A model generated the notes under the pieces. The model saw only the letters and a program-made list of their open reading frames with translations, made no database searches and had not been told where the DNA came from. Of a DNA stretch of 15,437 bases, positions 8,764 through 15,292 are shown piece after piece. A program made the translations under genes and the position numbers. The stretch lies in assembly GCA_027343725.1 (NCBI GenBank), contig DAHWKH010000129.1:1-15437 (forward strand). The letters run 5' to 3'. Source of the DNA: Acidiferrobacteraceae bacterium (GTDB lineage Bacteria > Pseudomonadota > Gammaproteobacteria > Acidiferrobacterales > Acidiferrobacteraceae). Each line of letters opens with the position of its first letter. The first letter of the stretch is position 1.

Positions 8764-9151
8764 CCGCGGCGGGCATCGGCTGGGTGTTGGCGACGTCCCG
8801 TGAGGCCGTGTCCGCGGGCGGGGTGAACGTGTCTCGTGTGGTGGCGAATGGGGCGCCATGCTACACTCGCAGTCGACAGCGGCTTCAGGTCGACAACGGC
8901 GCGACGCCGTGCCGAGAGGGCCCTGTCCCGGGGTGCTGCAACGGCCTTCGTCTTCCGTCGGGGTCGCGTGCGCGGCCCCGTCCGTTACCGATCGATGACG
9001 AGGGGGACGTGTTCCGTGGTGTGGAGAGGCGGTGCGTGCCCTTTGCCGGATTCAACCGTGTGTCGGTGCAAGCGTCCGTGCCGGGGTTCCCGATTCCCTG
9101 GCGCGCGGATAGCGCGCGCGGGCGTAAATGACCGGATTGGCGAGGACGAGC
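8764..9151. other. Gene-poor stretch of about 390 bases before the Cache-like gene
   Basis: No convincing gene is seen on either strand. The open frame that spans it is a continuation of a shadow frame from the preceding gene and lacks any protein-like pattern. The stretch holds a possible extended -10 promoter (8859-8867), two copies of GTCGACA 17 bases apart (8872 and 8889) and a short GC hairpin at 9101-9117. It probably holds the leader of the Cache-like gene at 9152. Confidence 0.5.
8859..8867 (+). promoter_or_regulatory. Possible extended -10 promoter for the Cache-like gene
   Basis: TGCTACACT matches an extended -10 element (TGn then TACACT at 8862-8867). No good -35 box stands 16-18 bases upstream. 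If used, transcription would start near 8874 and give a leader of about 280 bases. Confidence 0.3.
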
Positions 9152-10189
9152 ATGGCGAGCCAGGGTGTCAATGAGTCGTTGTATGGAACCGTCGCGCAAC
9201 AGCGGGAGATGCTGACGCGGAAGCTCTATCGGCCGTTGCGCGCGCTTGCCGATCGGTGCGCCTCGGTCTGGGGTCAGCGCGCGGCTTTGGAGGCGGCGCT
9301 GGAAGCGGCGTTTCCCGGGATACCCGACTGTAAGTTCCTCTACGTCCTGGACGAGGAAGGCAAGCAGGTCACGGCCAACATGAGCCGCGACGGGTTGCTC
9401 GCCGAACACTTCGGCCGTGATCGATCGGACCGGCCGTACACGCGCGAGGCGATGTTCGAACGGGACGCCGTGGCCAACAGCCGCGCCCAGCACGACCAGC
9501 AGTGGGGGGCGCTGGGGGCGGGGATGCAGGCCGCCGATTTTGTTCTGTCGACGGCCTATATCAGCCTGCGCGCCCTGCGCCCGTCCCTGACCGCGATGCA
9601 GTTCGTGCGCGCCGCCGACGGGCGCGTGCTGGGGTTTGTGGGCGCGGATTTCGCCCTGCGGGATTTGCCGCAGGCCGATGCGCTGTACGAGGACCCGCGC
9701 CGGGTACGCCGCCTCGATGCCGGGCGCTTGCGTGACGACGGTCTGACGGACGGCCCGGCGGCCCGCATCGCGAGCAAGATGGACGCGCATCTCGATACCG
9801 TCATCGGCGTGATGGAGGAGCTGATCCTGGTGCGCGGCGTGTATCACGTCATGTTGCATTTCTCCAGCAGCCAGGCGGTCGTATGGGTTCGGGACGACCC
9901 GTTTCGTTACCGCCTGCTCGCGATGAACGAGCTGATCAATCCGGATATCTGTCTCGCCTATCCCAAGTGCCCCTATCCGGAGCACGCCCTGATTCCGGCG
10001 GAGCGTATCCGCGATATCTGGGACACCATGAAGACCTTGCGCGCGTCCGAGAGTCGGTTTCATCTCCATACGGGCACCGTCAATATCGTCAATGGCATGG
10101 TGAGTCTCGGGTTTTCGTCGGACTCCTCGCACTACCTGCCCTACGAGGAGTTCCTGAAAGCGGACTACTCGTTGTGGGTCGATAGCTAA
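9152..10189 (+). CDS. Soluble Cache/PDC-like sensor-domain protein, function unknown
   Basis: A 345-residue protein without a signal peptide or membrane segment. Residues about 60-172 look like a Cache (PDC-type) ligand-binding domain: FLYVLDEEGKQVTAN (62-76), the central DRPYTREA (93-100), LSTAYIS (132-138) and the typical final strands DGRVLGFVGADFALRDL (156-172). In family members this fold senses small molecules, usually outside the cell in chemoreceptors and kinases; here it appears cytoplasmic and is not joined to any output domain I recognise. The C-terminal part (about 205-345) has no assignment; it holds Cys267 and Cys273 in DICLAYPKCPYPEH. The ATG at 9152 was preferred because GCGAGG stands 7 bases upstream; the ATG at 9128 has no such site. 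The next gene, in the same direction, is the aldolase homologue. Confidence 0.7.
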   Translation: MASQGVNESLYGTVAQQREMLTRKLYRPLRALADRCASVWGQRAALEAALEAAFPGIPDCKFLYVLDEEGKQVTANMSRDGLLAEHFGRDRSDRPYTREAMFERDAVANSRAQHDQQWGALGAGMQAADFVLSTAYISLRALRPSLTAMQFVRAADGRVLGFVGADFALRDLPQADALYEDPRRVRRLDAGRLRDDGLTDGPAARIASKMDAHLDTVIGVMEELILVRGVYHVMLHFSSSQAVVWVRDDPFRYRLLAMNELINPDICLAYPKCPYPEHALIPAERIRDIWDTMKTLRASESRFHLHTGTVNIVNGMVSLGFSSDSSHYLPYEEFLKADYSLWVDS

Positions 10190-10371
10190 GGCGTATCGCG
10201 CGGCTTTGGCACTCGGGCTTGGCGAAGACAACGGGCCGCGGGATCCGCTGGCGCCGCGATCCGGCAGCCGCGGGGTTCGGGGTGCGCGGGGCTCGGGGCG
10301 GGGGCCCCGGAGATGAGCTGAGGCGCTCGGTCGGATACCGGCGCTGCGATCACATCATGAGGGTTGTGGGC

Positions 10372-11610
10372 ATGCCGCTCGTCAATATGAAAGATATGCT
10401 GCTTCACGCCTATGAGAACGGTTACGCCGTGGGCGCGTTCGATCTCGTGGGGCTCGACTTCCTGCCGGCGATCCTGGCGGCGGCCGAGTCGGCGCGCGCG
10501 CCCGTCGTTCTGAGCGTGACGGAGACGGTCTGGGCAGAGTCGGATCGCGACTGGGTGCTGGCGGCGGTGGAGATGGCGGCGCGCCAGGCGAGTGTGCCGG
10601 TGGCCGTGCATTGGGACGGGGGCACGAGCGTCACCTCGGCGGTCCGTGCGATCCGTATGGGCGCGAACAGCATCATGGTGGCATCCGGGCGGGAATCGCT
10701 GTCGCGGAACATGGAGCAGACGCGCGCGGTGGTCGACATGGCGCACGCCTGCGGCGTGCCGGTCGAGGGCGAGCTCGGTTACGTGCCGGACGCCGACTCC
10801 GACGAGGACGGGACCCGGGATGCCGCGCGCTACACGACGGTCGCCGAGGCCAAGGGCTTCGTGGAACGCACCGGGGTCGATTGCCTGGCGGTGTCGATCG
10901 GCACGGCTTACGGGCGCGCGCGCGAGAAGTTCAAGCTCGACTGGGGGCGCCTCAAGGAGATCAACGCCGCGCTCAAGATGCCGCTTGTCATCCATGGGGG
11001 CACGGGGCTGAACGACCAGCAATGCCGCAAGCTGATCATGCTGGGTGTGGCCAAGATCCACTATCGCGCCGGGCTGAACGATGCCGCGGGCGGCCGGCTT
11101 CGGGACAACGTGCGCCGGAACCGGAGCGCCGGCTACAGCCATTTGCAGGCCGGCATCCGCGAGGCCGTCATGTCCGAAGTCGAACCGCGCCTCAGGGCTT
11201 GGGGTTCGGCGGGCCGGGCCGCGGAGGTGCTGACGCGCTGCCGGCCGTGGCTCGATGTCGAACGCGTCGTGGTCTACAACGCGCCCGATCTCAGCGAGGA
11301 CCAGTTACGCCTCTTGATGATGGAAGGGCAGCGCGTGTTCTCCGGCATCCCCGGGGTGCGCGCCGTGCGCGCCGGAAGCGTCGTCGAGAAGAGCACCCGC
11401 TACCGTCATTGCTGGCTCGTGCGCCTGGTGTCGGCGGCCGCGGTCGCGGGATTCCGGCAACACCCGGCGCAGATCGCCTTCACGGACCGCCGGTTCGGTC
11501 CGGTGGCCTTCGATCGGATCGTGGCCGATTACCATGTGGTCGACGACATGCCGAGCGCGGCCGTCCTCCCCATTTCCATGGCGCCGCGGGTGAACTCCGA
11601 GTCGGTGTGA
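10372..11610 (+). CDS. Class II aldolase homologue fused to a C-terminal Dabb-like domain
   Basis: A 412-residue protein. Residues 1-285 follow class II (fructose-bisphosphate/tagatose type) aldolases: MPLVNMKDMLLHAYENGYAV, the barrel strand VPVAVHWDGG (75-84), IPxVEGELG-like VPVEGELG (129-136), IGTAYG (176-181), VIHGGTG (206-212) and GVAKI (225-229). Two of the three usual zinc histidines are replaced: the second residue of the Asp-His pair is Gly83 (Asp82 is kept), and the GTxHG histidine is Tyr180; the third, His208, is kept. The NxxT phosphate-site motif after AKI is also absent. Residues about 296-392 resemble a Dabb (dimeric alpha-beta barrel) domain, with FSGIPGVRAV, FRQHPAQIAF and a final DYHVVD. 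Start: ATG 10372, with GAGGG 8 bases upstream; ATG 10357 is possible. Normal aldolase activity is doubtful. Confidence 0.8.
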   Translation: MPLVNMKDMLLHAYENGYAVGAFDLVGLDFLPAILAAAESARAPVVLSVTETVWAESDRDWVLAAVEMAARQASVPVAVHWDGGTSVTSAVRAIRMGANSIMVASGRESLSRNMEQTRAVVDMAHACGVPVEGELGYVPDADSDEDGTRDAARYTTVAEAKGFVERTGVDCLAVSIGTAYGRAREKFKLDWGRLKEINAALKMPLVIHGGTGLNDQQCRKLIMLGVAKIHYRAGLNDAAGGRLRDNVRRNRSAGYSHLQAGIREAVMSEVEPRLRAWGSAGRAAEVLTRCRPWLDVERVVVYNAPDLSEDQLRLLMMEGQRVFSGIPGVRAVRAGSVVEKSTRYRHCWLVRLVSAAAVAGFRQHPAQIAFTDRRFGPVAFDRIVADYHVVDDMPSAAVLPISMAPRVNSESV

Positions 11611-11622
11611 TCCGGATGGTCC

Positions 11623-11650
11623 GGAACGGGCGCAAGGGCCCGTTCCCTTT
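11623..11650 (+). terminator. Rho-independent terminator after the aldolase homologue
   Basis: Nine-base-pair stem GGAACGGGC (11623-11631) with GCCCGTTCC (11638-11646) and a six-base loop, followed by CTTT. It begins 12 bases after the stop codon. The T-run is short, but position and stem strength are good. On the opposite strand the hairpin lies downstream of yggX, where it has no T-run. Confidence 0.7.
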
Positions 11651-11659
11651 GCGGCCACC

Positions 11660-11926
11660 CTATTTTTTGCTGCCGGCGGCCCGTACGACGGGGGTCTGAC
11701 CTTCGAAGAAGTAGGCCTGCATCATGGCCTCGATGTCCTGCTGGGCGCTGGGATCGGCCGAGCTCAAGTGGTGGTCATTCATCACGACCGAGAGCTGATC
11801 GAGCCATGCAAGCCAAGCATCGCGCGAGACCTCTTCATAAATGCGTTGCCCGATCGGCCCGGGATACGGCGGGCGATCGAGCCCCTGGGCGCTGCGTTTC
11901 AAGATCCGACATTGCACCATGCGCAC
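11660..11926 (-). CDS. yggX: Probable Fe(2+)-trafficking / oxidative damage protection protein YggX
   Basis: An 88-residue cytoplasmic protein of the YggX family, linked to iron trafficking and protection of Fe-S enzymes from oxidants. It has the conserved N-terminal Cys6, the block YPGPIGQRIYEEVSRDAW (21-38), the LSVVMNDHHL segment (45-54) and the DIEAMMQAYFFEG end. The start is set at GTG 11926 because AAAGGAG (11933-11939) lies 6 bases upstream and the N-terminus then aligns with relatives (Cys near residue 6-7). ATG 11920 is the alternative, two residues shorter and with a 12-base spacing. The long open frame upstream to 12139 runs into the divergent Fe-S carrier gene and is not coding. 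Confidence 0.92.
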   Translation of the reverse strand: MRMVQCRILKRSAQGLDRPPYPGPIGQRIYEEVSRDAWLAWLDQLSVVMNDHHLSSADPSAQQDIEAMMQAYFFEGQTPVVRAAGSKK

Positions 11927-11958
11927 GACCGGCTCCTTTCCCACTGAGGAAAAGCCCG

Positions 11959-11987
11959 AGTATACGCGCCGGCCTGTCGCGGCGGAA
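11959..11987 (-). promoter_or_regulatory. Likely sigma-70 promoter of yggX
   Basis: On the minus strand TATACT (11959-11964) is a near-perfect -10 box, with TTCCGC (11982-11987) as a weak -35 box at 17-base spacing. Transcription would start about 25 bases before the yggX start codon. Confidence 0.55.
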
Positions 11988-11993
11988 GGTATC

Positions 11994-12022
11994 TTACGGG
12001 CGTGCGCGCGGCGCGCTATACT
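11994..12022 (+). promoter_or_regulatory. Likely sigma-70 promoter of the erpA-like gene
   Basis: TATACT at 12017-12022 is a strong -10 box; the -35 region (TTACGG, 11994-11999, 17-base spacing) is poor. The start codon follows 27 bases later. The -10 box sits back to back with the yggX promoter, so one regulator could cover both. Confidence 0.5.
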
Positions 12023-12049
12023 GGGCGCTTTGACGTGGAGAGTGTGCGC

Positions 12050-12451
12050 ATGCCCCAAGAACAGATGGTAGCGGACGCCCAGAGCGCTTTTCCTGCGCGT
12101 CTGGACACGGAAATCGCGGTCAGCGAGCCCGCGCGCCAAAAGCTCGCGCAGATCGTCGCCCAGGCCGCGGGCGACGGGGTCGCGGGAATCCGCGTCTACG
12201 TATCAGGCGGCGGCTGCAGCGGACTCACCTACGGCATGAGCATGGCCGAGGGTCAGGGTGAACGCGATGCCGTATGGCAGGCCGAGGGCGTCAGTATCTT
12301 CGTCGACCCGATCGCGCTGTCTTACCTCGAGGGCGCCGAGATCGATTACACGGAAGACGGCGAGCCGCGCTTTCTGTTTCGCAACGTGTTCGCCCGGTCG
12401 GGCGGCGGCGGGGCGTGCGGGGGCTGCGGCGGCGGCGGGTGCGGGGCCTAA
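12050..12451 (+). CDS. erpA: A-type iron-sulfur carrier, ErpA/IscA-like
   Basis: A 133-residue HesB/IscA-family protein that delivers Fe-S clusters to target enzymes. The core domain starts at about residue 21 (EIAVSEPARQKLAQIV), with the first ligand cysteine in VSGGGCSGLTYGM (Cys56) and the family stretch VDPIALSYLEGAEIDY (85-100). The usual C-terminal CxC (CGCGxSF) is replaced by a glycine-rich tail with Cys123, Cys126 and Cys131 (CX2CX4C). The ErpA name is given because such stand-alone genes outside an isc or suf operon are usually erpA-like; IscA-type remains possible. The start is ATG 12050 with GGAG (12037-12040) upstream. It is divergent from yggX and overlaps the ATP-grasp gene. Confidence 0.85.
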   Translation: MPQEQMVADAQSAFPARLDTEIAVSEPARQKLAQIVAQAAGDGVAGIRVYVSGGGCSGLTYGMSMAEGQGERDAVWQAEGVSIFVDPIALSYLEGAEIDYTEDGEPRFLFRNVFARSGGGGACGGCGGGGCGA

Positions 12452-13689
12452 AACGGCCGCGACTCCTGGTCATCGCGCCGTTCGGGAGTTACCGGACGGC
12501 GCCGTTTTTGGCCGCGGCCGCCGAGCATGCGGACGTGGTGCTGGCGAGCGAGGGATCCTCGGCGCTGGTGCGCTCCGATCTGCCGGGGCTGGCCCTGCCG
12601 TTTTCCGATCTCGAGGCCTGCCGGCGCCTCCTCACCGAGGAGGCGCGGCGCGCGGGCGCATTCCGGGCGATTCTCGGGCTCGATGATCGCGGCACCGAGA
12701 TCGCAGGCGCACTCGCGCCCCTCTTGGGGCTGCGCGCCAACGCGCCGCGGGCGGTCGCGATCGCCCGGCGCAAGGACTTGGCGCGCGCAGCGCTCGCCGG
12801 CGCGCGCGTGCGCGTCCCCTGGCACCAGGTGCTGGCGCTCGATGCCCGCCAGCCCGGGCTTGCTGCGCTCCCCTATCCCCTGGTCCTGAAACCGGTCGCG
12901 CTCTCAGGGAGCCGCGGCGTCATGCGGGTCGATGACGAGGCGGCGTTGCGGCGGGGGCTTACGCGCCTGGCGGCGATCCTCGGAGCGACTCCGGGCGAGG
13001 GCGGTGATCGCGCGCTCGTGGAGCGATTCATCCCGGGGATCGAGGTGGCGCTCGAGGGGCTTCTCGTGGGCGGTCGCCTGCGCACGCTCGCGCTCTTCGA
13101 CAAGCCCGAGCCGCTCGACGGCCCGTTCTTCGAAGAGACCTACTACGTGACCCCCTCGCGACTCGACGACGCGACCCAGGAGGCCGTGCGGCGCGAGGTC
13201 GCGCGCGGCGCGCGCGCCTACGGGCTCACCGAGGGCCCGATCCACGCGGAGTGCCGGATCAACGCAGACGGCGTCTGGGTCATCGAGATCGCGTCGCGCA
13301 CCATCGGCGGCCTGTGCGGTCGGCTTTTGCGCTTCGGCAGCGGCCGCTCGCTCGAAGACATCGTCGTGCGCCACGCGCTCGGCCTGCCGCTCGCCTTGAA
13401 GCGCGCGAGCGGGGCCGCGGGCGTTCTCATGATCCCGATCCCGGGGCTTGGGTTTTTGAAGCGCGTGGAGGGCGTGATGGCGGCCGAGCGCGTCCCCGGG
13501 ATCGTGGAGCTCGTGATCGACGCCCACGAAGGCCAGGAACTCGTCCCCTTGCCGGAAGGCGCGAGTTATCTCGGCTTTCTCTTCGCCCGCGGGCCCGATC
13601 CGGAAGGGGTCTACGAGGCCCTGCGGACGGCGCACGGCCACCTGCGCTTCGTCTTGACGCCGAGCTGGCGGGGGGCGCTTACGCGCTAG
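12439..13689 (+). CDS. ATP-grasp domain ligase, substrate unknown
   Basis: A 416-residue protein of the ATP-grasp superfamily, which joins a carboxylate to an amine or thiol via an acyl phosphate. An N-terminal Rossmann-like part (LLVIAPFGSYRTAPFL, 9-24) precedes the ATP-grasp core: nucleotide-binding Lys151 and a glycine loop in PLVLKPVALSGSRGV (147-161), ERFIPGIEVALEGLL (195-209), and Mg-binding-type residues in HAECRI (269-274) and VIEIASRTIGGL (281-292, Glu283 and Arg287). The C-terminal domain (about 325-412) resembles those of biotin carboxylase-like or BacD-like amino-acid ligases. The substrate cannot be named. The start is GTG 12439, which overlaps the Fe-S carrier gene by 13 bases; the next in-frame GTG would remove the first beta-strand. 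Coupled expression with the carrier is likely. Confidence 0.8.
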   Translation: MRGLKRPRLLVIAPFGSYRTAPFLAAAAEHADVVLASEGSSALVRSDLPGLALPFSDLEACRRLLTEEARRAGAFRAILGLDDRGTEIAGALAPLLGLRANAPRAVAIARRKDLARAALAGARVRVPWHQVLALDARQPGLAALPYPLVLKPVALSGSRGVMRVDDEAALRRGLTRLAAILGATPGEGGDRALVERFIPGIEVALEGLLVGGRLRTLALFDKPEPLDGPFFEETYYVTPSRLDDATQEAVRREVARGARAYGLTEGPIHAECRINADGVWVIEIASRTIGGLCGRLLRFGSGRSLEDIVVRHALGLPLALKRASGAAGVLMIPIPGLGFLKRVEGVMAAERVPGIVELVIDAHEGQELVPLPEGASYLGFLFARGPDPEGVYEALRTAHGHLRFVLTPSWRGALTR

Positions 13690-14713
13690 GCGGGGGCAGG
13701 GGCTCGCGCAGCCAGGCCTGCCAGAGCGAGGTCGCGAGCATGAGCAGGAAAGGCCCGGCGATGACGCCCACCAGCCCGAAGACCTTGGCGCCCCCGAGGA
13801 TGCTGAGCAAAAGGCCGATGAAGGGCACCGAGCTCTCCTTGCCGGTGACGAGCGGGCGCAAGGCGAGATCCGCGCCGGTGATGACGGCAATGCCCCAGAT
13901 CGCCGTCAGAAGCCCGGCGAAGAAGTGCCCGGTCAACATGAGCCAGCCGCACACGATCGCGAGGATCGCCCCGGCCCCGAACGGGATTGCCGACAACAGC
14001 ACGGTCGCGACCAGCCAGCTTGGCCACATCGGCATGCCGGCCAGTCCGTAACTGCCGCCGATCAGGACGCCCTCGACCACACCGACACCGATGATGCCGA
14101 TCATGACGCTGCGCGCCGAGCGTTCGGCGAGCGCCAGCACCTGGCTGCCGCGCGGGCCCCACAGCGATTGCGAGAGCGCGTTGATCTCGGCGGCGACGGT
14201 CTCGCCCTTCAGGGCGAGCGAGAACACCACGAACGAGGCGATTAGGATGTGGAACAGGAACACCCACACGTGCGTGAGGCTCGAGCGAATGAGGTCGGAG
14301 TGATGACCGAGGTAGTGGATGAGGACGTTACCGTTCAGGCGATGGAGCCGGCTTGCGAGCCAGTGCCCGATCACCGGCGTGTGGGCGACGCGCGGCGGGA
14401 CGGTCACGAGCGGCTTGCCGCTGCGCCAGCGCGCCACCATCGGGCTCAAATTGGTGATGAGGGTACTGATGATGAGCCACGTCGGCAGCGCGATCACGGC
14501 AAGCCACGCCAACGCGTGCAACAGGGCGGCCCACACACGTGGGACATGGAAGGCGTTTTCGAGCCGCCGCTGGGCGTGCCAGCCGACCGCGCACAAGACC
14601 GCGCCCATGAAGAGCGGAGCGGTATAGGGGCTCAAGGGGTAGAGAGCGAACCCGAATAACACCGCGAGAACGAGACGCCCGTAACGGCGCCTAGGGGACG
14701 GAGGGGTGCTCAT
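13679..14713 (-). CDS. AI-2E family transporter (PerM/YdiK-type permease)
   Basis: A 344-residue inner-membrane protein with about eight hydrophobic segments, starting at residues 11-45 and ending in a long glycine-rich membrane region. Family marks are the broad soluble-like stretch at about 95-140, the segment WPSWLVATVLLSAIPFGAG, and the end SILGGAKVFGLVGVIAGPFLL. Members export small molecules (AI-2, in one case) or act as sodium/proton antiporters; the true substrate here is unknown. The start is ATG 14713. Its 3' end overlaps the convergent ATP-grasp gene by 11 bases. It appears to be a single-gene unit. Confidence 0.88.
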   Translation of the reverse strand: MSTPPSPRRRYGRLVLAVLFGFALYPLSPYTAPLFMGAVLCAVGWHAQRRLENAFHVPRVWAALLHALAWLAVIALPTWLIISTLITNLSPMVARWRSGKPLVTVPPRVAHTPVIGHWLASRLHRLNGNVLIHYLGHHSDLIRSSLTHVWVFLFHILIASFVVFSLALKGETVAAEINALSQSLWGPRGSQVLALAERSARSVMIGIIGVGVVEGVLIGGSYGLAGMPMWPSWLVATVLLSAIPFGAGAILAIVCGWLMLTGHFFAGLLTAIWGIAVITGADLALRPLVTGKESSVPFIGLLLSILGGAKVFGLVGVIAGPFLLMLATSLWQAWLREPLPPPSA

Positions 14714-14876
14714 AGACGCGTGGGGCCGATAGGGCGGGAATCGGTCGCTGATCCTTGCATGAGGCGATCATAGGCATCGGCTCCCGGAAGTCAAATCCGG
14801 CGTGGAAGGTGCCGGTGTCCCCGCGGGCGGGGGGAGCGCGGGCGGGGGGAAATGGATTATGCTAAGGCCATCTGCT

Positions 14877-14883
14877 GAGAGGA
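14877..14883 (+). promoter_or_regulatory. Ribosome binding site fixing the start of the small secreted protein
   Basis: GAGAGGA stands 5 bases before ATG 14889 and 8 bases before the next in-frame ATG at 14892. It argues against the longer open frame that begins at 14802. A TATGCT at 14867-14872 could be a -10 box, but it lies too close to this site to be convincing. Confidence 0.45.
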
Positions 14884-14888
14884 TTCTG

Positions 14889-15272
14889 ATGATGAAGATT
14901 CCCGGACTCCCGATATGGGTACTAGCCACGAGCTTGGCACTGTTGGCGGTGCGCTCGACGGCGGTCGCGCAGGGTATCCAGATTCCGCGAGCCGCCCAGG
15001 CGCGAACCTTGGCTGTCGATGACGAGGGTGATGACGAAGGCGATGACGAAGGGGGCGACGACTTTTTCCCGTTGTGGTTCGGTTTTCAGTATTACCCGCG
15101 GTATTACCCGCGCCGGCGCGTCATCATCCGGCGCGAATACGAGGCGCCCCCGCCGCCCACGGTCTACTTCTACTGCCGGAACCCCCAGGGGTATTACCCG
15201 CAGGTGCCCAATTGCCCCGGCGGCTGGCTGCGGGTGCTCCCGGGCAACGACACGCCCCCACCCCCGCGGTGA
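14889..15272 (+). CDS. Small secreted acidic, aromatic- and proline-rich protein
   Basis: A 127-residue hypothetical protein. A signal peptide is clear: MMK start, hydrophobic 6-20, and a likely cut after AVA or AVAQ (25-28). The mature part has an acidic repeat DDEG x3 (44-55, from three 12-base units), a Tyr/Pro/Arg stretch with YYPR twice (68-75), PPPP (87-90), and a cysteine-bounded motif FYCRNPQGYYPQVPNCPGGW (94-113, Cys96 and Cys109). The last motif resembles the WYYC...GYYP...C..GW pattern of small exported proteins of unknown function in many proteobacteria, probably in the periplasm or outer membrane. The two cysteines could form a disulfide. The ribosome binding site at 14877 fixes the start. 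No function can be given. Confidence 0.7.
   Translation: MMKIPGLPIWVLATSLALLAVRSTAVAQGIQIPRAAQARTLAVDDEGDDEGDDEGGDDFFPLWFGFQYYPRYYPRRRVIIRREYEAPPPPTVYFYCRNPQGYYPQVPNCPGGWLRVLPGNDTPPPPR
15018..15053 (+). repeat. Three tandem 12-base units coding DDEG
   Basis: Units GATGACGAGGGT, GATGACGAAGGC and GATGACGAAGGG differ only at codon third positions and are followed by a partial unit (GGCGACGAC). The unit length keeps the reading frame, so copy number could vary without breaking the gene. Confidence 0.8.
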
Positions 15273-15292
15273 CGCGAAGGGCCTGACGGCGC

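Noticed and set aside
8655..9131. Forward open frame running from the DUF5131 gene into the gene-poor stretch
   Set aside because: It begins inside a real gene in another frame, has no ribosome binding site, and its translation shows no protein-like pattern.
8885..10231. Antisense open frame of 448 codons opposite the Cache-like gene
   Set aside because: Its composition is typical of a shadow frame (Arg/His/Gln/Pro-rich, no hydrophobic pattern), and the forward frame has a ribosome binding site and Cache-like motifs.
10219..10371. Longer N-terminus for the aldolase homologue
   Set aside because: The frame is open, but the family N-terminus MPLVxM begins at 10372, where a GAGGG ribosome binding site is in place.
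11927..12139. Longer N-terminus for YggX
   Set aside because: It would run through both promoters and into the divergent Fe-S carrier gene, and YggX proteins are about 90 residues long.
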